Part shown: positions 18,201 to 27,112 of the stretch, one piece after another | Layout: every line of letters begins with the position of its first letter | How positions within the stretch are numbered: position 1 is the stretch's first letter | From: Portibacter lacus | GTDB taxonomy: Bacteria > Bacteroidota > Bacteroidia > Chitinophagales > Saprospiraceae | Reading direction: 5' to 3' | NCBI RefSeq assembly: GCF_021533215.1 | Contig: NZ_JAJNKA010000001.1 | Coordinates: forward strand, 662,547-726,546 | DNA: 64,000 nucleotides | Program-made: the position numbers and the translations under genes | The notes under the pieces: model-generated | The model's input: only the letters and a program-made list of their open reading frames with translations | What the model was told of the DNA's origin: nothing | Database searches by the model: none

Positions 18201-18542
18201 ATCGGTGTGATAACGCCTTATCGTGCTCAGATTTCAGCCATAAAATCACAATTGCTTGCTGATGGAATTACTCAAGATATCAATATTGATACCGTAGAAA
18301 GATACCAAGGAGGCGCAAGAGATATCATAGTGATTTCTTTATGCTTGAATGCAGAAAGTCAGTTAAGGCAATTAGTGAATCTATCTGATGATGGAATCGA
18401 TAGAAAATTGAATGTCGCAATTACTCGAGCGAGAAAACAAATTATCATTTTGGGTAATGAAGAAATCATGCGCAAGAATATACTTTACTCTGCCTTGATT
18501 GACGCATGTTCGCTCAGAGTTTTCGAGGAAAATGTGGTCTAA
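15237..18542 (+). CDS. Nuclease-helicase: PD-(D/E)XK nuclease fused to superfamily 1 helicase (Dna2/Nam7-like)
   Basis: A 1101-residue cytoplasmic protein. An N-terminal region of about 330 residues is unassigned. It is followed by a RecB/Cas4-like nuclease with GRLDLF, IIELKSG (catalytic D...ExK) and the downstream Q/Y motif HYVQTLLYDLM (about 345-395). Then comes a superfamily 1 helicase: Walker A LLWGPPGTGKTSV (about 693), Walker B DTIIVDEASQ (about 812), GDHYQLPAI, QQGRMHSDI, TVERYQGGARDIIVISL (about 1018) and NVAITRARKQIIILG (about 1060). No four-cysteine Fe-S cluster flanks the nuclease, unlike eukaryotic Dna2 or Cas4. It resembles Dna2-type end-processing enzymes; a role in repair or phage defence is open. 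It overlaps the glycerate kinase gene by 16 bases. Confidence 0.87.
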   Translation: MDRSLVDEILHKLHNLLESEVSLYSRLRGVHLMIDLYIEDKLKDEQIHFTTFFTKIAYVTLKFKLSKRLSYFLHKHRKNIELTSEENASLIQLDVAVFCLTQMLYEIDQEKIDLEYYTYPNLPKYTFSSPSRSVSYLKSARVHIFDYHKEEAILKGFNEDLPEAEISILLNVTGVNDDYNSVLRFLDRRKKFPVILKLEQIEIDEKGNYTPAIIVFEPDYLVDITTVAECFKPNESNPLFYFIKKFIPVLQNKYLIIGNIANYFLDELFDNPEVSFSELLKDTFKISPLGFSMMNDHELQEVVNTLKIHYHTIRDVVTNQLSIHSIDLKNTYLEPSFYSPDYGFQGRLDLFSYMEKTKEAKIIELKSGKPYRSNSYGLNINHYVQTLLYDLMVNAVTNGKLKISSFILYSSQASDSLRFAPPLKLQQKEAIKLRNQLVEIDYLLADVELDNDHLFSYIQANYIKSDGFAKRDIELFQKAYEQSSKLVRKYFNAYTAFIAREQILAKTGEFGLDKSSGLAGLWLDDMQEKIDNFQVLNALKIDQLKVEKDHTVITFIRTPHTAVNANFRQGDLGVVYPYNAGNESTLRNQIFKGSIISIDPAFVKVRLRNKQNNTYIFDSEEIWHIEHDHLDHGFNSMYQDLFRFINTTKEYQNRILGKVPPRDPSEITTINSDYMTSEQIDILSYMVAAKDYYLLWGPPGTGKTSVMLYEYLKHIYFETKETVLVLAYTNRAVDEICESISRIGGEIKNEYFRIGSRYSSNEKFVDDLLVTKLEDITNRFDLLTMLKKSRIIVSTLASIHGKKELFSLMKIDTIIVDEASQILEPQLIGFLSLAKKFILIGDHYQLPAIVRQSEIESAVKDEELNEIGLSDLSNSLFERIYKKCERENWTWALGKLGQQGRMHSDIMSFANRYFYKGGLSIIPSRLDLNDVKTNDIIFGERLVYIPTEIDSDAITYKTNKDEAEKTSTILKQILNHYQKLGVPVSEDAIGVITPYRAQISAIKSQLLADGITQDINIDTVERYQGGARDIIVISLCLNAESQLRQLVNLSDDGIDRKLNVAITRARKQIIILGNEEIMRKNILYSALIDACSLRVFEENVV

Positions 18543-18604
18543 GATAAGGGCTCACAATGTTCAGGCTGTTGAATTTAGATCTTCGGATTGTATTCGCCTT
18601 TGTG

Positions 18605-20167
18605 CTACCGAATGAGGGTGATACTTCCCGTTTTTAATTCAGTTTTTCCATTCCCAATTTTTAATCGAAGGAAGTAAGTATAAACTCCTTCTGCTATGGG
18701 ACTTCCCTTCCAGGTACCGTCCCATTCATATCCTGAAAAGACCATGTTTCCTAGGCGATCATATATTTTAAATTCCTGAACTTGAAACTGATCTGCTTCG
18801 CCGATAATGGTAAAAGTATCGTTAAAACCATCTTGATTGGGTGAGAAAATATTAGGTATAAATACACCGAAGACGTCCAGCATCAATAAAACATCTATTT
18901 CACAACCTTGAGAGGAAACTACAGAAACAATGTATTCCCCTTTCTTATCGAATTTTTTATTCCCAAGGTTAAAAGTCTCTCCCAGAAATATTTCTCCGCG
19001 AATGGTATCAAGCACTTCTCCTGAAATACCTAAAGTTAGACTAACGATACTGTCACAATTAAATCTGGTCTTTAGTGTATCTTGATAGATGCCAGATTCG
19101 GTAAGTTTTTTATTGCCAAATTGATAAAAGTCACCTTGGCAAATGGTTCTTGCTACTTCTGACCATTCTGTTGGTTTAATATAATTATACGCTTGTGATA
19201 AATTACAAATCCCATTCTCAAGAACAGTGACTTGGTATATTCCTTCACCATAAATCTTAGATAACTTCGCTTTTGTTTCATTAGTTAAAGCAATCCCGTC
19301 TTTATACCATTGGTAGAATCGATTTGCTTTTTCTACTATTGCGAGTGTAAAATCGTCTGCGCATGGTTGAGAGATTTCTATAATTTCAGAACCAAATTCT
19401 TCTATTCCTGAAAGGATTAGATTATCGAAGAAATAGTAGTCGTTATAGGTCGTGTCATTTCTCGAGCAAGCAGGACCTATGGCTATGGCTGCAATGCTCT
19501 TTTTGTCAGTAAATGTGATGTTGCTTTTCACCCATTTATCACCATTCCCACTGGACACCTCTACGGCTCCTAGGGTATGCCATCCGAGATCAACATCTGG
19601 GCAACTTCGATTTCCGTCATAGTTTTTTAGAAGCTCATCACATGAATAAGCACCGTAAATTTCAATAACTATTTTCGGAGAAAACAAATCCACACCGAAT
19701 CCAAGTTCAAATTGAATTTGGTATATGCTATCTGCTAAGAGTGGTTGTGTTAAACAAATGGCAGCATACTCTTTCCACGTTGTAATTGTTCCGTCTGGAC
19801 CTGGGTAGGAAAAGTCTTGCAAGCCAATAATTCCATCACCATTTGGAAATGGCTCAGGCGGCGGAACCACATCAAAGCCAAGGAAACCGCAGTGATGTAA
19901 GTAATCTCCAGTGGTTTCAGTAGGGGTTTCCCAATTTTGAATACATCCCAATTCACCGAAACCATTTGGGCAACAGGTCATTTCTTCAAATGATGGATTA
20001 GGAATCAATGAAACAGGCTTTATGGTTTCGCATTCACAATCACCGTCATTAAGGTCTATTAATCCATCATTGTCATCGTCTAATGCATTATCACATATTT
20101 CTGTTTGAGCATTAGCAAAAGCCAATAGGGAAAAGAGAAAGCAGGTCATATAATGTCGGATGGTCAT
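18605..20167 (-). CDS. Secreted protein with CHU_C (T9SS type B) C-terminal sorting domain, paralogue 1
   Basis: A 520-residue protein with a signal peptide ending AFANA. The mature N-terminus EICDNALDDDNDGLIDLNDG is an Asp-rich, possibly Ca-binding motif common in such secreted proteins. A lectin-like jellyroll region follows (SLIPNPSFEEMTCCP ... WKEYAAICL; about 50-270), then Ig/PKD-like segments (FYQWYKDGIAL). The C-terminal about 85 residues are the 'gliding motility-associated' domain: FIPNIFSPNQDGFNDTF, FKIYDRLGNMVF, WDGTWKGSPIAEGVYTYFL. This tail directs export through the type IX system. It is about 90 bases downstream of a close paralogue, which points to tandem duplication. The ligand is unknown. 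Confidence 0.88.
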   Translation of the reverse strand: MTIRHYMTCFLFSLLAFANAQTEICDNALDDDNDGLIDLNDGDCECETIKPVSLIPNPSFEEMTCCPNGFGELGCIQNWETPTETTGDYLHHCGFLGFDVVPPPEPFPNGDGIIGLQDFSYPGPDGTITTWKEYAAICLTQPLLADSIYQIQFELGFGVDLFSPKIVIEIYGAYSCDELLKNYDGNRSCPDVDLGWHTLGAVEVSSGNGDKWVKSNITFTDKKSIAAIAIGPACSRNDTTYNDYYFFDNLILSGIEEFGSEIIEISQPCADDFTLAIVEKANRFYQWYKDGIALTNETKAKLSKIYGEGIYQVTVLENGICNLSQAYNYIKPTEWSEVARTICQGDFYQFGNKKLTESGIYQDTLKTRFNCDSIVSLTLGISGEVLDTIRGEIFLGETFNLGNKKFDKKGEYIVSVVSSQGCEIDVLLMLDVFGVFIPNIFSPNQDGFNDTFTIIGEADQFQVQEFKIYDRLGNMVFSGYEWDGTWKGSPIAEGVYTYFLRLKIGNGKTELKTGSITLIR

Positions 20168-20259
20168 GGTGTTATTAAAAAGGATTTAGGTGTGTTTTTG
20201 ATTCGTATTTTTATTTAATAAGAATGACATTTTAGATTAGTTTGCGATCGTTGCATTGC

Positions 20260-21855
20260 TTAACGTATCAAAGTTACCGTACCTAACATTGCTTCTTCAC
20301 TACCATCGGTGAAGCCGACTATTATTTCATAAAGATATACATCTTCCTTTACAGGACTACCTAGATAGGTGCCATCCCATTCTGCATTTGCTCCCTCGTA
20401 CATCTTAGAGCCCCATCTATCGAAAATTGACATCCTTTTAATACGAAAGAGTCCTGATTCACCTAATGAACCGAATGTATCATTGATCCCATCTTCATTT
20501 GGTGAAAAGATATTTGGAATAAAAACAGTGAATAGTTCTAATTGTAATAAGACTAGGCTATCGCAACCTAATGAAGAATTAAGAATGATAGGGTATTCCC
20601 CGGCATCTTTAAAAACATACTTATCCAAACGGTATTTAGAACCTTTGAAAATCTTTGCAGAGACGGTATCTATTATTTCTCCTAGAACACGAAGATTTAG
20701 TGTAACTATACTATCACAATTATCCACAGAGGTAAAAGTATCCACGTAGGTGCCTGATTCTGTTAAATTTAGTTCTCCGAATTCATAAATATCGTCTTCG
20801 CAAATGGTTACAGTAGGTTCTGTGAAAATTTCAGGCTTAATGTATTCAAACCTTGTAGAAAGTCTGCATGTAGAGCCGTCTTGGATTCTTACTTGATAGT
20901 TGCCTTCTCCATAATTCTGGCTGAGATTAGAAGAAGTTTCTCCTACAAGCGCGATTCCCTCTTTATACCACTGATATTCAAAGGCATTATTGTGCCTAAC
21001 TTTTAATGTGAAATCCGTTGCACAGTAATGATTAACGGTTATGATATCTAGATCGAAAAATTTAATGTTAGCTAGAATAAGATTGTCGAAAAAATAATAT
21101 AGACTTTCTGTAGCAGTTGGGGCTTGGCATGATGGACCGATAGCTATGGCATAGATATCCTCTGCTGGAGTTACATCGATCAAGGTGTTAACCCATTTAT
21201 GTCCAGAGCCTCCAGAAATGTTGCGCTGACCTAAATGAACCCAACCGGGGCTATTCGACGGGCATCCCGTATCTGGGTTGCCTTCACCAAAAGGTAAGTT
21301 GACACAATCATTGGTTCCGAATATGGTGATATTTATAGGTGGAGAACTACTAGGAGATGCAAAACCTAAGTCAAATTGAAAGCGGTACGTCGAATCTTTT
21401 AATAAAGGGTTTAACAAGCATGATCCTGCATACTCTTTCCAACCCGCGATCTGTCCTTCTTCTTGACTATATCTCCCATCTCTAAAACCCATGATAGAAT
21501 TTCCATCTGGAAATGGTCTTGGGGGTGGAAATTCATCCCATCCTAACCAGTCACAAGTGTGTATTAAGTCAGTCGTAGGTTCTGAAGCTTGAATCCAATC
21601 CACTGCACAGTTAAGCTGGCTTCTTTGTGATGGACAGCAATTTAATTCTTCGAATGAAGGGTTTGGAATAAGGGAGATAGGTTGAGTAATTTCGCAAGGA
21701 CAATCATCATCAATGAGATCGATAAGTCCATCATTATCATCATCTATTCCATTATCACATATTTCAACCATTTCTATTCTTGCGTTCGGTGTTGCAGATA
21801 TTAGAATGACCACCGAAAAGAATAATAATGTGATATAGGTGGTGTATGATGGCAT
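20260..21855 (-). CDS. Secreted protein with CHU_C (T9SS type B) C-terminal sorting domain, paralogue 2
   Basis: A 531-residue protein with the same architecture as its downstream neighbour: N-terminal membrane/signal segment (about 7-22), EICDNGIDDDNDGLIDLIDD, a jellyroll-like part with SLIPNPSFEELNCCP and GWKEYAGSCLLNPLL, Ig-like segments with YQWYKEGIALVGETSS, and a CHU_C tail with FIPNIFSPNEDGINDTF and WDGTYLGSPVKEDVYLYEI. The two proteins align along their whole length by eye, with clear divergence, so the duplication is not recent. They are presumably secreted via T9SS and either attached to the surface or released. Confidence 0.88.
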   Translation of the reverse strand: MPSYTTYITLLFFSVVILISATPNARIEMVEICDNGIDDDNDGLIDLIDDDCPCEITQPISLIPNPSFEELNCCPSQRSQLNCAVDWIQASEPTTDLIHTCDWLGWDEFPPPRPFPDGNSIMGFRDGRYSQEEGQIAGWKEYAGSCLLNPLLKDSTYRFQFDLGFASPSSSPPINITIFGTNDCVNLPFGEGNPDTGCPSNSPGWVHLGQRNISGGSGHKWVNTLIDVTPAEDIYAIAIGPSCQAPTATESLYYFFDNLILANIKFFDLDIITVNHYCATDFTLKVRHNNAFEYQWYKEGIALVGETSSNLSQNYGEGNYQVRIQDGSTCRLSTRFEYIKPEIFTEPTVTICEDDIYEFGELNLTESGTYVDTFTSVDNCDSIVTLNLRVLGEIIDTVSAKIFKGSKYRLDKYVFKDAGEYPIILNSSLGCDSLVLLQLELFTVFIPNIFSPNEDGINDTFGSLGESGLFRIKRMSIFDRWGSKMYEGANAEWDGTYLGSPVKEDVYLYEIIVGFTDGSEEAMLGTVTLIR

Positions 21856-21905
21856 CTGACATAGTAATTATTTCATTGAATTTACTACTTTTTTTTATTC
21901 TTGCA

Positions 21906-21938
21906 TAAAAAAAGAGCCTGCTATAAATAGCAGGCTCT
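21906..21938 (-). terminator. Rho-independent terminator of T9SS type A gene
   Basis: AGAGCCTGCTA (21,913-21,923) pairs perfectly with TAGCAGGCTCT (21,928-21,938) around a short loop. On the minus strand a T run follows. It sits 26 bases past the stop of the gene at 21,964. Confidence 0.93.
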
Positions 21939-21963
21939 CCAAATATATTTAATTTAAAATCAG

Positions 21964-24171
21964 TTAGTTAATTCGAATTAACTTGCCTTGGAACGATTCT
22001 GTTTCAGTTTTTAATTGATAAAAATACACTCCGGTAGCATCTATAATCGAACGATCAATCTTAATCGCATGAACTCCTTTATTATAGTTTCTTGTATTCG
22101 TATAAACCTTTGCTCCATTTAATGAGTAAATCTCAATTGTTATGTTTTGTGATTTATCATTATTGAAGTTGAAATGAGTTTCATTTTTAAATGGATTAGG
22201 TGCAAGAGACGCTAACTCGAAAGTAGAATTGCTTCTTAATGCCACTTTCTGCGTTCCGAATAAGTCTTCTAAGTTTGTCTTATCTGTTAAGTCACCCATC
22301 TGGAAGATCATCAAGTCCACTCCAACAGCATTTCTGTTTTTGATTTCTACCATCTTAGAAGTTGGATATTCATCTATATCAGTTGCTATATTATTTGAAA
22401 TCGAATAATCAGGATCTAATGTTACCCAATTGAACATCTCTTCATTAGTATTTCCATTTACGAAATCGTTCAAGATTGCTAAATCTTGTAAATCGATGAT
22501 TTTATCATGATTTAAATCTGCTGCTAATTTCTGATACATATTCAGTTGAATCTGCCCATCTAAGTAACCTGCAAGTAAGTATACATCCATTGAATCAATG
22601 AACTGTGTATTAGGAGCAGCATTATATAATGTCAATTCGTAATCTTCATTAAGATCTAAATTTTCAAGCATGTACTCTCCTTCAGTAACTGCAACCTCGA
22701 AATCTTTATCTACTTGAGTAGTATCATAAGTTGGAACTTCTACTTCATCGATTCCATAATGGTAAGAAACAGATCCATCATTATTGACTGTGCTATCGAT
22801 TACAAATGTGGCAACCTCACTAGAATAAGTAGTATCGAAAGTCATTCCTTCATAACTACTGTTCACATCTAAGATAAGAGATTCTGTATTTCCGAAAACA
22901 CTTGAAATATTTCCTGTGATATAAGCTTCTTCTAACGCTTCACAATTCGGAATATTTGCTGCATTGTTTTGCAGTTTGATGTATGTAGTACAATAATCTT
23001 GTTGACCTGAAGAAGCTGTTACCCAGATATCTAATTCCACTTTTCCTACATCTTCACAAGTAAATACTCTTACATTATCGTAAGGGTCAGATGAAAATGA
23101 GATTTTCAAACTAGCATATGGATTACATGCGAAATTTGATCCTGCATCTAATTCTGATGCCCATATTTCTCTCATACCATCATCAACTACTCCATCACCA
23201 TCGGTGTCAACACCCATAAGTGAAACTGCAAGTCCATAATAACAATAAGGAGTTGGTGTTGAGTGATCTTTAACTGTAACATTGACATAGAAAAATTTAG
23301 TTTCCCAACAGTTGTACTTAACCATGTATCTGATTTTCGTAGTTCCTACTGGATACTTTCCACTTGCATCAGCCCCACCGTAGTAAGAATATGGTGAATT
23401 ATTCGTGATCTGATATTGATCATCACAGCCATCTTCTATCTTAAATAAAGGAACATCTACCCATGCTTTTTCACAACTTGTGGTAGTTACCGTAATATCT
23501 TCAGGAACCCATGCTTGTGGCTCATTGTATGCGGTAGTTACTTTTATACGTTGGTTATAAGTCCAGATTCCTTGATTTGTCCAAGGGTTGAAATTACAGC
23601 AATCAACGATCGTCCATGTTCTGATGATTTCATAACAACCCGGTCCATATACATACTTATTATCATGGTAGCTATATCCTATCTTAGAACAGGTAGCTCC
23701 GTTTGTTGACCAAGTTGGCATATTCTTTCCATAGGGTAATTGTTCTGGTTTGATACCAGGATTACATCCCGTGAGTTCTACATTAGAAGGCCATTTGATC
23801 GAACTAGAGTTGAAATAATTTCCTTGAACGTAGATCTTCTGACTACACTTATGCCAGTATCCGTGGTAATCAGCAATTTTCCAAGTTCTGGTGATATATC
23901 CGATGTTACAATCATTAAGGTAGTATTTCACTTCAGCATGACCTGCATCATGAGTTCCTGTGTAATCCTTGTACCATGCATTTCCTAACCAATCAAGGTC
24001 CCACAATTCTTCACCACAATTAAGCCACTTGGTAGGCGGACAAAATATTTCAAAGACATCTTCGTCTTCATTATTTTCTCCGGCTGCAGTATTTATATTC
24101 AAGCAAGTAAAAAATGCTAGAATAATCACTATAAGCGTGCGGGGGATTACAATTTGTAAATCTGTTTTCAT
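21964..24171 (-). CDS. Secreted protein with dockerin-like segment and T9SS type A sorting domain
   Basis: A 735-residue protein starting MKTDLQIVIPRTL, with a membrane/signal segment ending NINTAAG. The frame continues 61 codons upstream but that part is low in coding character, so the ATG at 24,171 is chosen. The body holds cysteine- and aromatic-rich repeats (WKIADYHGYWHKCSQ; WTIVDCCNFNPW). A dockerin-like EF-hand segment follows (AADLNHDKIIDLQDLAIL). The C-terminal about 80 residues are a T9SS type A tail (LASLAPNPFKNET; IYSLNGAKVYT; GVYFYQLKTE; FQGKLIRIN). Export to the surface or medium by the type IX system is expected. Ligand or enzyme activity is unknown. It has its own terminator. 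Confidence 0.85.
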   Translation of the reverse strand: MKTDLQIVIPRTLIVIILAFFTCLNINTAAGENNEDEDVFEIFCPPTKWLNCGEELWDLDWLGNAWYKDYTGTHDAGHAEVKYYLNDCNIGYITRTWKIADYHGYWHKCSQKIYVQGNYFNSSSIKWPSNVELTGCNPGIKPEQLPYGKNMPTWSTNGATCSKIGYSYHDNKYVYGPGCYEIIRTWTIVDCCNFNPWTNQGIWTYNQRIKVTTAYNEPQAWVPEDITVTTTSCEKAWVDVPLFKIEDGCDDQYQITNNSPYSYYGGADASGKYPVGTTKIRYMVKYNCWETKFFYVNVTVKDHSTPTPYCYYGLAVSLMGVDTDGDGVVDDGMREIWASELDAGSNFACNPYASLKISFSSDPYDNVRVFTCEDVGKVELDIWVTASSGQQDYCTTYIKLQNNAANIPNCEALEEAYITGNISSVFGNTESLILDVNSSYEGMTFDTTYSSEVATFVIDSTVNNDGSVSYHYGIDEVEVPTYDTTQVDKDFEVAVTEGEYMLENLDLNEDYELTLYNAAPNTQFIDSMDVYLLAGYLDGQIQLNMYQKLAADLNHDKIIDLQDLAILNDFVNGNTNEEMFNWVTLDPDYSISNNIATDIDEYPTSKMVEIKNRNAVGVDLMIFQMGDLTDKTNLEDLFGTQKVALRSNSTFELASLAPNPFKNETHFNFNNDKSQNITIEIYSLNGAKVYTNTRNYNKGVHAIKIDRSIIDATGVYFYQLKTETESFQGKLIRIN

Positions 24172-24337
24172 ATACGAATGTTGAGTTAAAATTAACGTAC
24201 ATAACAAGCAAGGTGATTGCTTATCAGTTGGTTTTGTTTTTGTGAAGATAAGCGGAGAATTGTAACATTGCAAATTAACAGTGTTAAGTTTATTGCTAAA
24301 TAATATATATTTTAAATATAAATGTATAATGATCTCG

Positions 24338-25060
24338 TTACTCGGACTGCTCAAAATAGTTGTAATCAGAAATTACTTGTTTTAAGAACTCTTCCGAGCT
24401 ACCATATTTAGAAACTCCTATTACTTGTTCTATCTTTTCAGCTAATTTAGTTCTAAGATGAAATGCATCTTCAGATCTTTTTTTGAGCACTTCTTTGATA
24501 ATCATTATATCCTCATTTCTAAGATTGATAACCGACGGATATATAGGCGTATATTCGTCTTCTAGCTGAAGAAATGCTGTATTTCGAAGATTGCTTTTAT
24601 TCTTTAGACTGATCACAGAAGTATTAGCGACAATATCGCCTACTCTTTGCCCTTTTTCTGAAAAAGCAATGGCTAACACAGCAATTATTCCACTTAACAT
24701 ATTGATATCTACTATTCGAAATAGCCACCTTAGGAAGTAACCACTGAATGACACTTCATCTCCGTCTAGACTGACGACCTTCATTTTTAGAAGACGCTTT
24801 CCAGGGGTCTGTCCATTGTTGAAAACTTCAAATATTAATGAATAAAGTACGATCGGTAGTGCAAAAAGGAAACCGATGATCATAGCTAATTGATAACTCA
24901 TATCGTCTAGAAAGGGTACGAAGAGTAAAGCACCCAATAACAAATAAGCTATCTTGATAACCATGTCAATGATGAATCCCAAAATCCGATCTCCTAGGTT
25001 AGCAACTTCATAATCGATGTTTACATTTTGTGCGGTTGTAATGGCAATAGTGTGAGGCAT
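24338..25060 (-). CDS. RDD family membrane protein
   Basis: A 240-residue protein. The RDD domain has LGDRILGFIIDMVIK near the N-terminus (the conserved Arg-Asp-Asp-type helix), GQTPGKRLLKMKVVSLDG in the middle, and SGYFLRWLFRIVDI afterwards; about four membrane helices are present. Residues after about 150 are cytoplasmic and helical. RDD proteins have been linked to ion transport or membrane homeostasis, and their role here is unknown. The gene is divergent from the SpoIIM-DUF4129-MoxR cluster; RDD and SpoIIM-like genes are habitual neighbours in Bacteroidota. Confidence 0.87.
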   Translation of the reverse strand: MPHTIAITTAQNVNIDYEVANLGDRILGFIIDMVIKIAYLLLGALLFVPFLDDMSYQLAMIIGFLFALPIVLYSLIFEVFNNGQTPGKRLLKMKVVSLDGDEVSFSGYFLRWLFRIVDINMLSGIIAVLAIAFSEKGQRVGDIVANTSVISLKNKSNLRNTAFLQLEDEYTPIYPSVINLRNEDIMIIKEVLKKRSEDAFHLRTKLAEKIEQVIGVSKYGSSEEFLKQVISDYNYFEQSE

Positions 25061-25081
25061 AAGCTAGTAGATCTCTTTTTA

Positions 25082-25113
25082 CAAATTTAAGATATGTTTT
25101 GAATTCTCAGCAA
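25082..25113 (-). promoter_or_regulatory. Possible promoter of RDD gene
   Basis: On the minus strand TTG (25,113-25,111) is followed after 21 bases by TAAATTTG (25,089-25,082), which fits TAnnTTTG. The spacer is two bases longer than the consensus 19, so the call is tentative. Confidence 0.45.
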
Positions 25114-25144
25114 AGTTTATAAAACTGTATTATATTGGTTTTAA

Positions 25145-26116
25145 ATGAAGGAAGTTTTATACATCAAAAAGAATCAGTCCAGATGGAAAGAATTTGAAAC
25201 CTTCTTGGATAGCCATGAAATGCGCTCTCCAGATGTGCTTGCTGATTACTATATCCAACTAACGGATGACTTATCGTATGCGAAAACTTTCTATCCTAAT
25301 AGCAATTTAATAAGTTATTTAAATACGCTAGCTGCTAAGGCCCACACATCGATTTACCGCAATAAGAAGGAAGAGAAAAGTAGACTTCTTTCTTTTTTCA
25401 AATTCGAAGTGCCGTTGGCCATATGGGAGAGCAGAACAACGATAGGATGGGCACTTTTTATTTTCCTTCTGTCTATTGGAATCGGATTGCTGTCTAATGT
25501 GATCGATGAAAACTTTACAAGACAAATTCTGGGTGATTCTTATGTGAATATGACCCTTGATAATATAGAGAAAGGCGACCCGATGGCAGTATATGACTCT
25601 GAAAGTGTTTCTATGTTTATCGGAATAGGTCAGAATAATGTGAAAGTTGCACTATATGCCTTTGTACTGGGGATTTTCGGCTCTGTTATTTCTGCCTTTA
25701 TTTTGATAACGAATGGCATCATGGTAGGCACTTTTTTGCATTTTTTTATTCGCAAAGGATTGTTCGGACTTGCATTCAGCACCATCTTTATTCATGGAGC
25801 ACTTGAACTGTCAGCAATTGCAATTGCTGGTGGAGCGGGAATGGTTTTGGGTAATTCTTTCTTATTTCCTGGAACCTTTACCAGAATGGAATCTCTGAAA
25901 AGAGGAGCTAAGCGATCCTTGAAGATTATGATTGGGCTCATTCCTGTGATTATTGCAGCAGCAGTGCTGGAAAGTTTTGTAACCAAGCACTATTTAGAAA
26001 TAGGATCCATCGGGAGGTGGGCGATCATTATAGTTTCCTTTATTTTTATAATTTGGTATTTTATTTGGTACCCTAGAAAATTATACAGACATGGCACAGA
26101 AGCAATTAATTCTTGA
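25145..26116 (+). CDS. SpoIIM/DUF95 family membrane protein
   Basis: A 323-residue protein with a polar N-terminal helix region (about 1-95) and five or so membrane helices. The conserved SpoIIM/DUF95 core is visible: NNVKVALYAFVLGIFG, LITNGIMVGTFLHFF and IFIHGALELSAIAIAGGAG. In Bacillus SpoIIM belongs to the peptidoglycan-remodelling complex of the forespore; in non-sporulating Bacteroidota the role is unknown. It opens a plus-strand cluster that continues to the DUF58 gene at 33,123, and its 3' end overlaps the next gene by 26 bases. Confidence 0.87.
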   Translation: MKEVLYIKKNQSRWKEFETFLDSHEMRSPDVLADYYIQLTDDLSYAKTFYPNSNLISYLNTLAAKAHTSIYRNKKEEKSRLLSFFKFEVPLAIWESRTTIGWALFIFLLSIGIGLLSNVIDENFTRQILGDSYVNMTLDNIEKGDPMAVYDSESVSMFIGIGQNNVKVALYAFVLGIFGSVISAFILITNGIMVGTFLHFFIRKGLFGLAFSTIFIHGALELSAIAIAGGAGMVLGNSFLFPGTFTRMESLKRGAKRSLKIMIGLIPVIIAAAVLESFVTKHYLEIGSIGRWAIIIVSFIFIIWYFIWYPRKLYRHGTEAINS

Positions 26117-27029
26117 TCAATCAAGAAACTTAGGAGATGTAATCTCTGATGGATTTACCTTAGTTCGACGTAATTTCAAAGTTATAGGAGGGCTGTTTTT
26201 AGTCCTAGTATTTCCTTTTTTATTATTTGCATTGTATAATATGTACTTTGTTTTTAGTGAGATGGATTTATTAAATGTGGATGAAACTGATCCTTTTTCG
26301 ATGTTTGGCGGGTTTAAGATCATTATTGGATATGGTTTAATGATTTTGTCGTTTCTGATCTATTATTTTATCATCTTTTCCTCTGCAATCACTTACCAAC
26401 GAAATAATAATGAAACCCCTGATAGATATATGGTTATTAACTTCATGAAAGAGAATGCAGTGAAATACATAATCTATTTCTTAGCCATGATCGGGATGGT
26501 TTTTGTGATGATGGCTATAATGTTTCTCTTTATTTGGGTTAGCCCTATTTTAAGTGCTTTTGTTATACTTGGGATGGTAGTGGGAATGTTCTACTTGTTT
26601 CCTTTCCTGAATATTTTTCCGCTCGTCTATCTCGATTCTGATCTTAGTTTTATAGACGCTTTGAAAGATACTATTCGGTTAATAAAGGGTGAATGGTGGT
26701 CAACTTTCGGAGTAATATTGATTACCAATATTATAGGAAGTTTCGCAAGTTATATATTAATTATTCCTGTTTATGCTATTATGATGGTTCAAATGATGAG
26801 TAGTGATAATGCAACAGGAGATGCCTCAAGTATGATGAGTTTTTGGATGGGAATAATGATTGTCGTTTCGGTCATAGCAAGTACAATTGTGTTAATTTAT
26901 ACCGCTTCAGCTGTCGTATTAAAGTATTACGATCTTCGAGAAAGTAAGGATAGTACTTCGTTATATGATAAAATTGATTCCATCGGAAGTGGAGAATCTT
27001 CTATGTTTGAAAATGAAGGTGAATTTTAA
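26091..27029 (+). CDS. Multi-pass membrane protein, function unknown
   Basis: A 312-residue protein with about six hydrophobic helices and a polar C-terminus (YDLRESKDSTSLYDKID). The central segment FLNIFPLVYLDSDLSFIDAL followed by IRLIKGEWWSTFGVILI resembles membrane domains seen in DUF975- or glycerophosphodiesterase-type membrane proteins, but I cannot assign a family with certainty. The gene begins 26 bases before the end of the SpoIIM-like gene, so translation of the two is probably coupled. Confidence 0.75.
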   Translation: MAQKQLILDQSRNLGDVISDGFTLVRRNFKVIGGLFLVLVFPFLLFALYNMYFVFSEMDLLNVDETDPFSMFGGFKIIIGYGLMILSFLIYYFIIFSSAITYQRNNNETPDRYMVINFMKENAVKYIIYFLAMIGMVFVMMAIMFLFIWVSPILSAFVILGMVVGMFYLFPFLNIFPLVYLDSDLSFIDALKDTIRLIKGEWWSTFGVILITNIIGSFASYILIIPVYAIMMVQMMSSDNATGDASSMMSFWMGIMIVVSVIASTIVLIYTASAVVLKYYDLRESKDSTSLYDKIDSIGSGESSMFENEGEF

Positions 27030-27112
27030 TTTCCGCTTGGGTTTTTAGTAGGAAGGTCAATGTATTATCGGATCAAATAAGAATTATAAAGTATTTATTG
27101 AATTTGCTAAAT

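Noticed and set aside
15237..18542. Cas4-related CRISPR protein
   Set aside because: The nuclease domain is fused to a full SF1 helicase, lacks the Cas4 cysteines, and no CRISPR components are in the window.
24172..24354. N-terminal extension of the T9SS type A protein
   Set aside because: The 61 extra codons lack a signal peptide, overlap the RDD stop, and precede a convincing signal sequence starting at 24,171.
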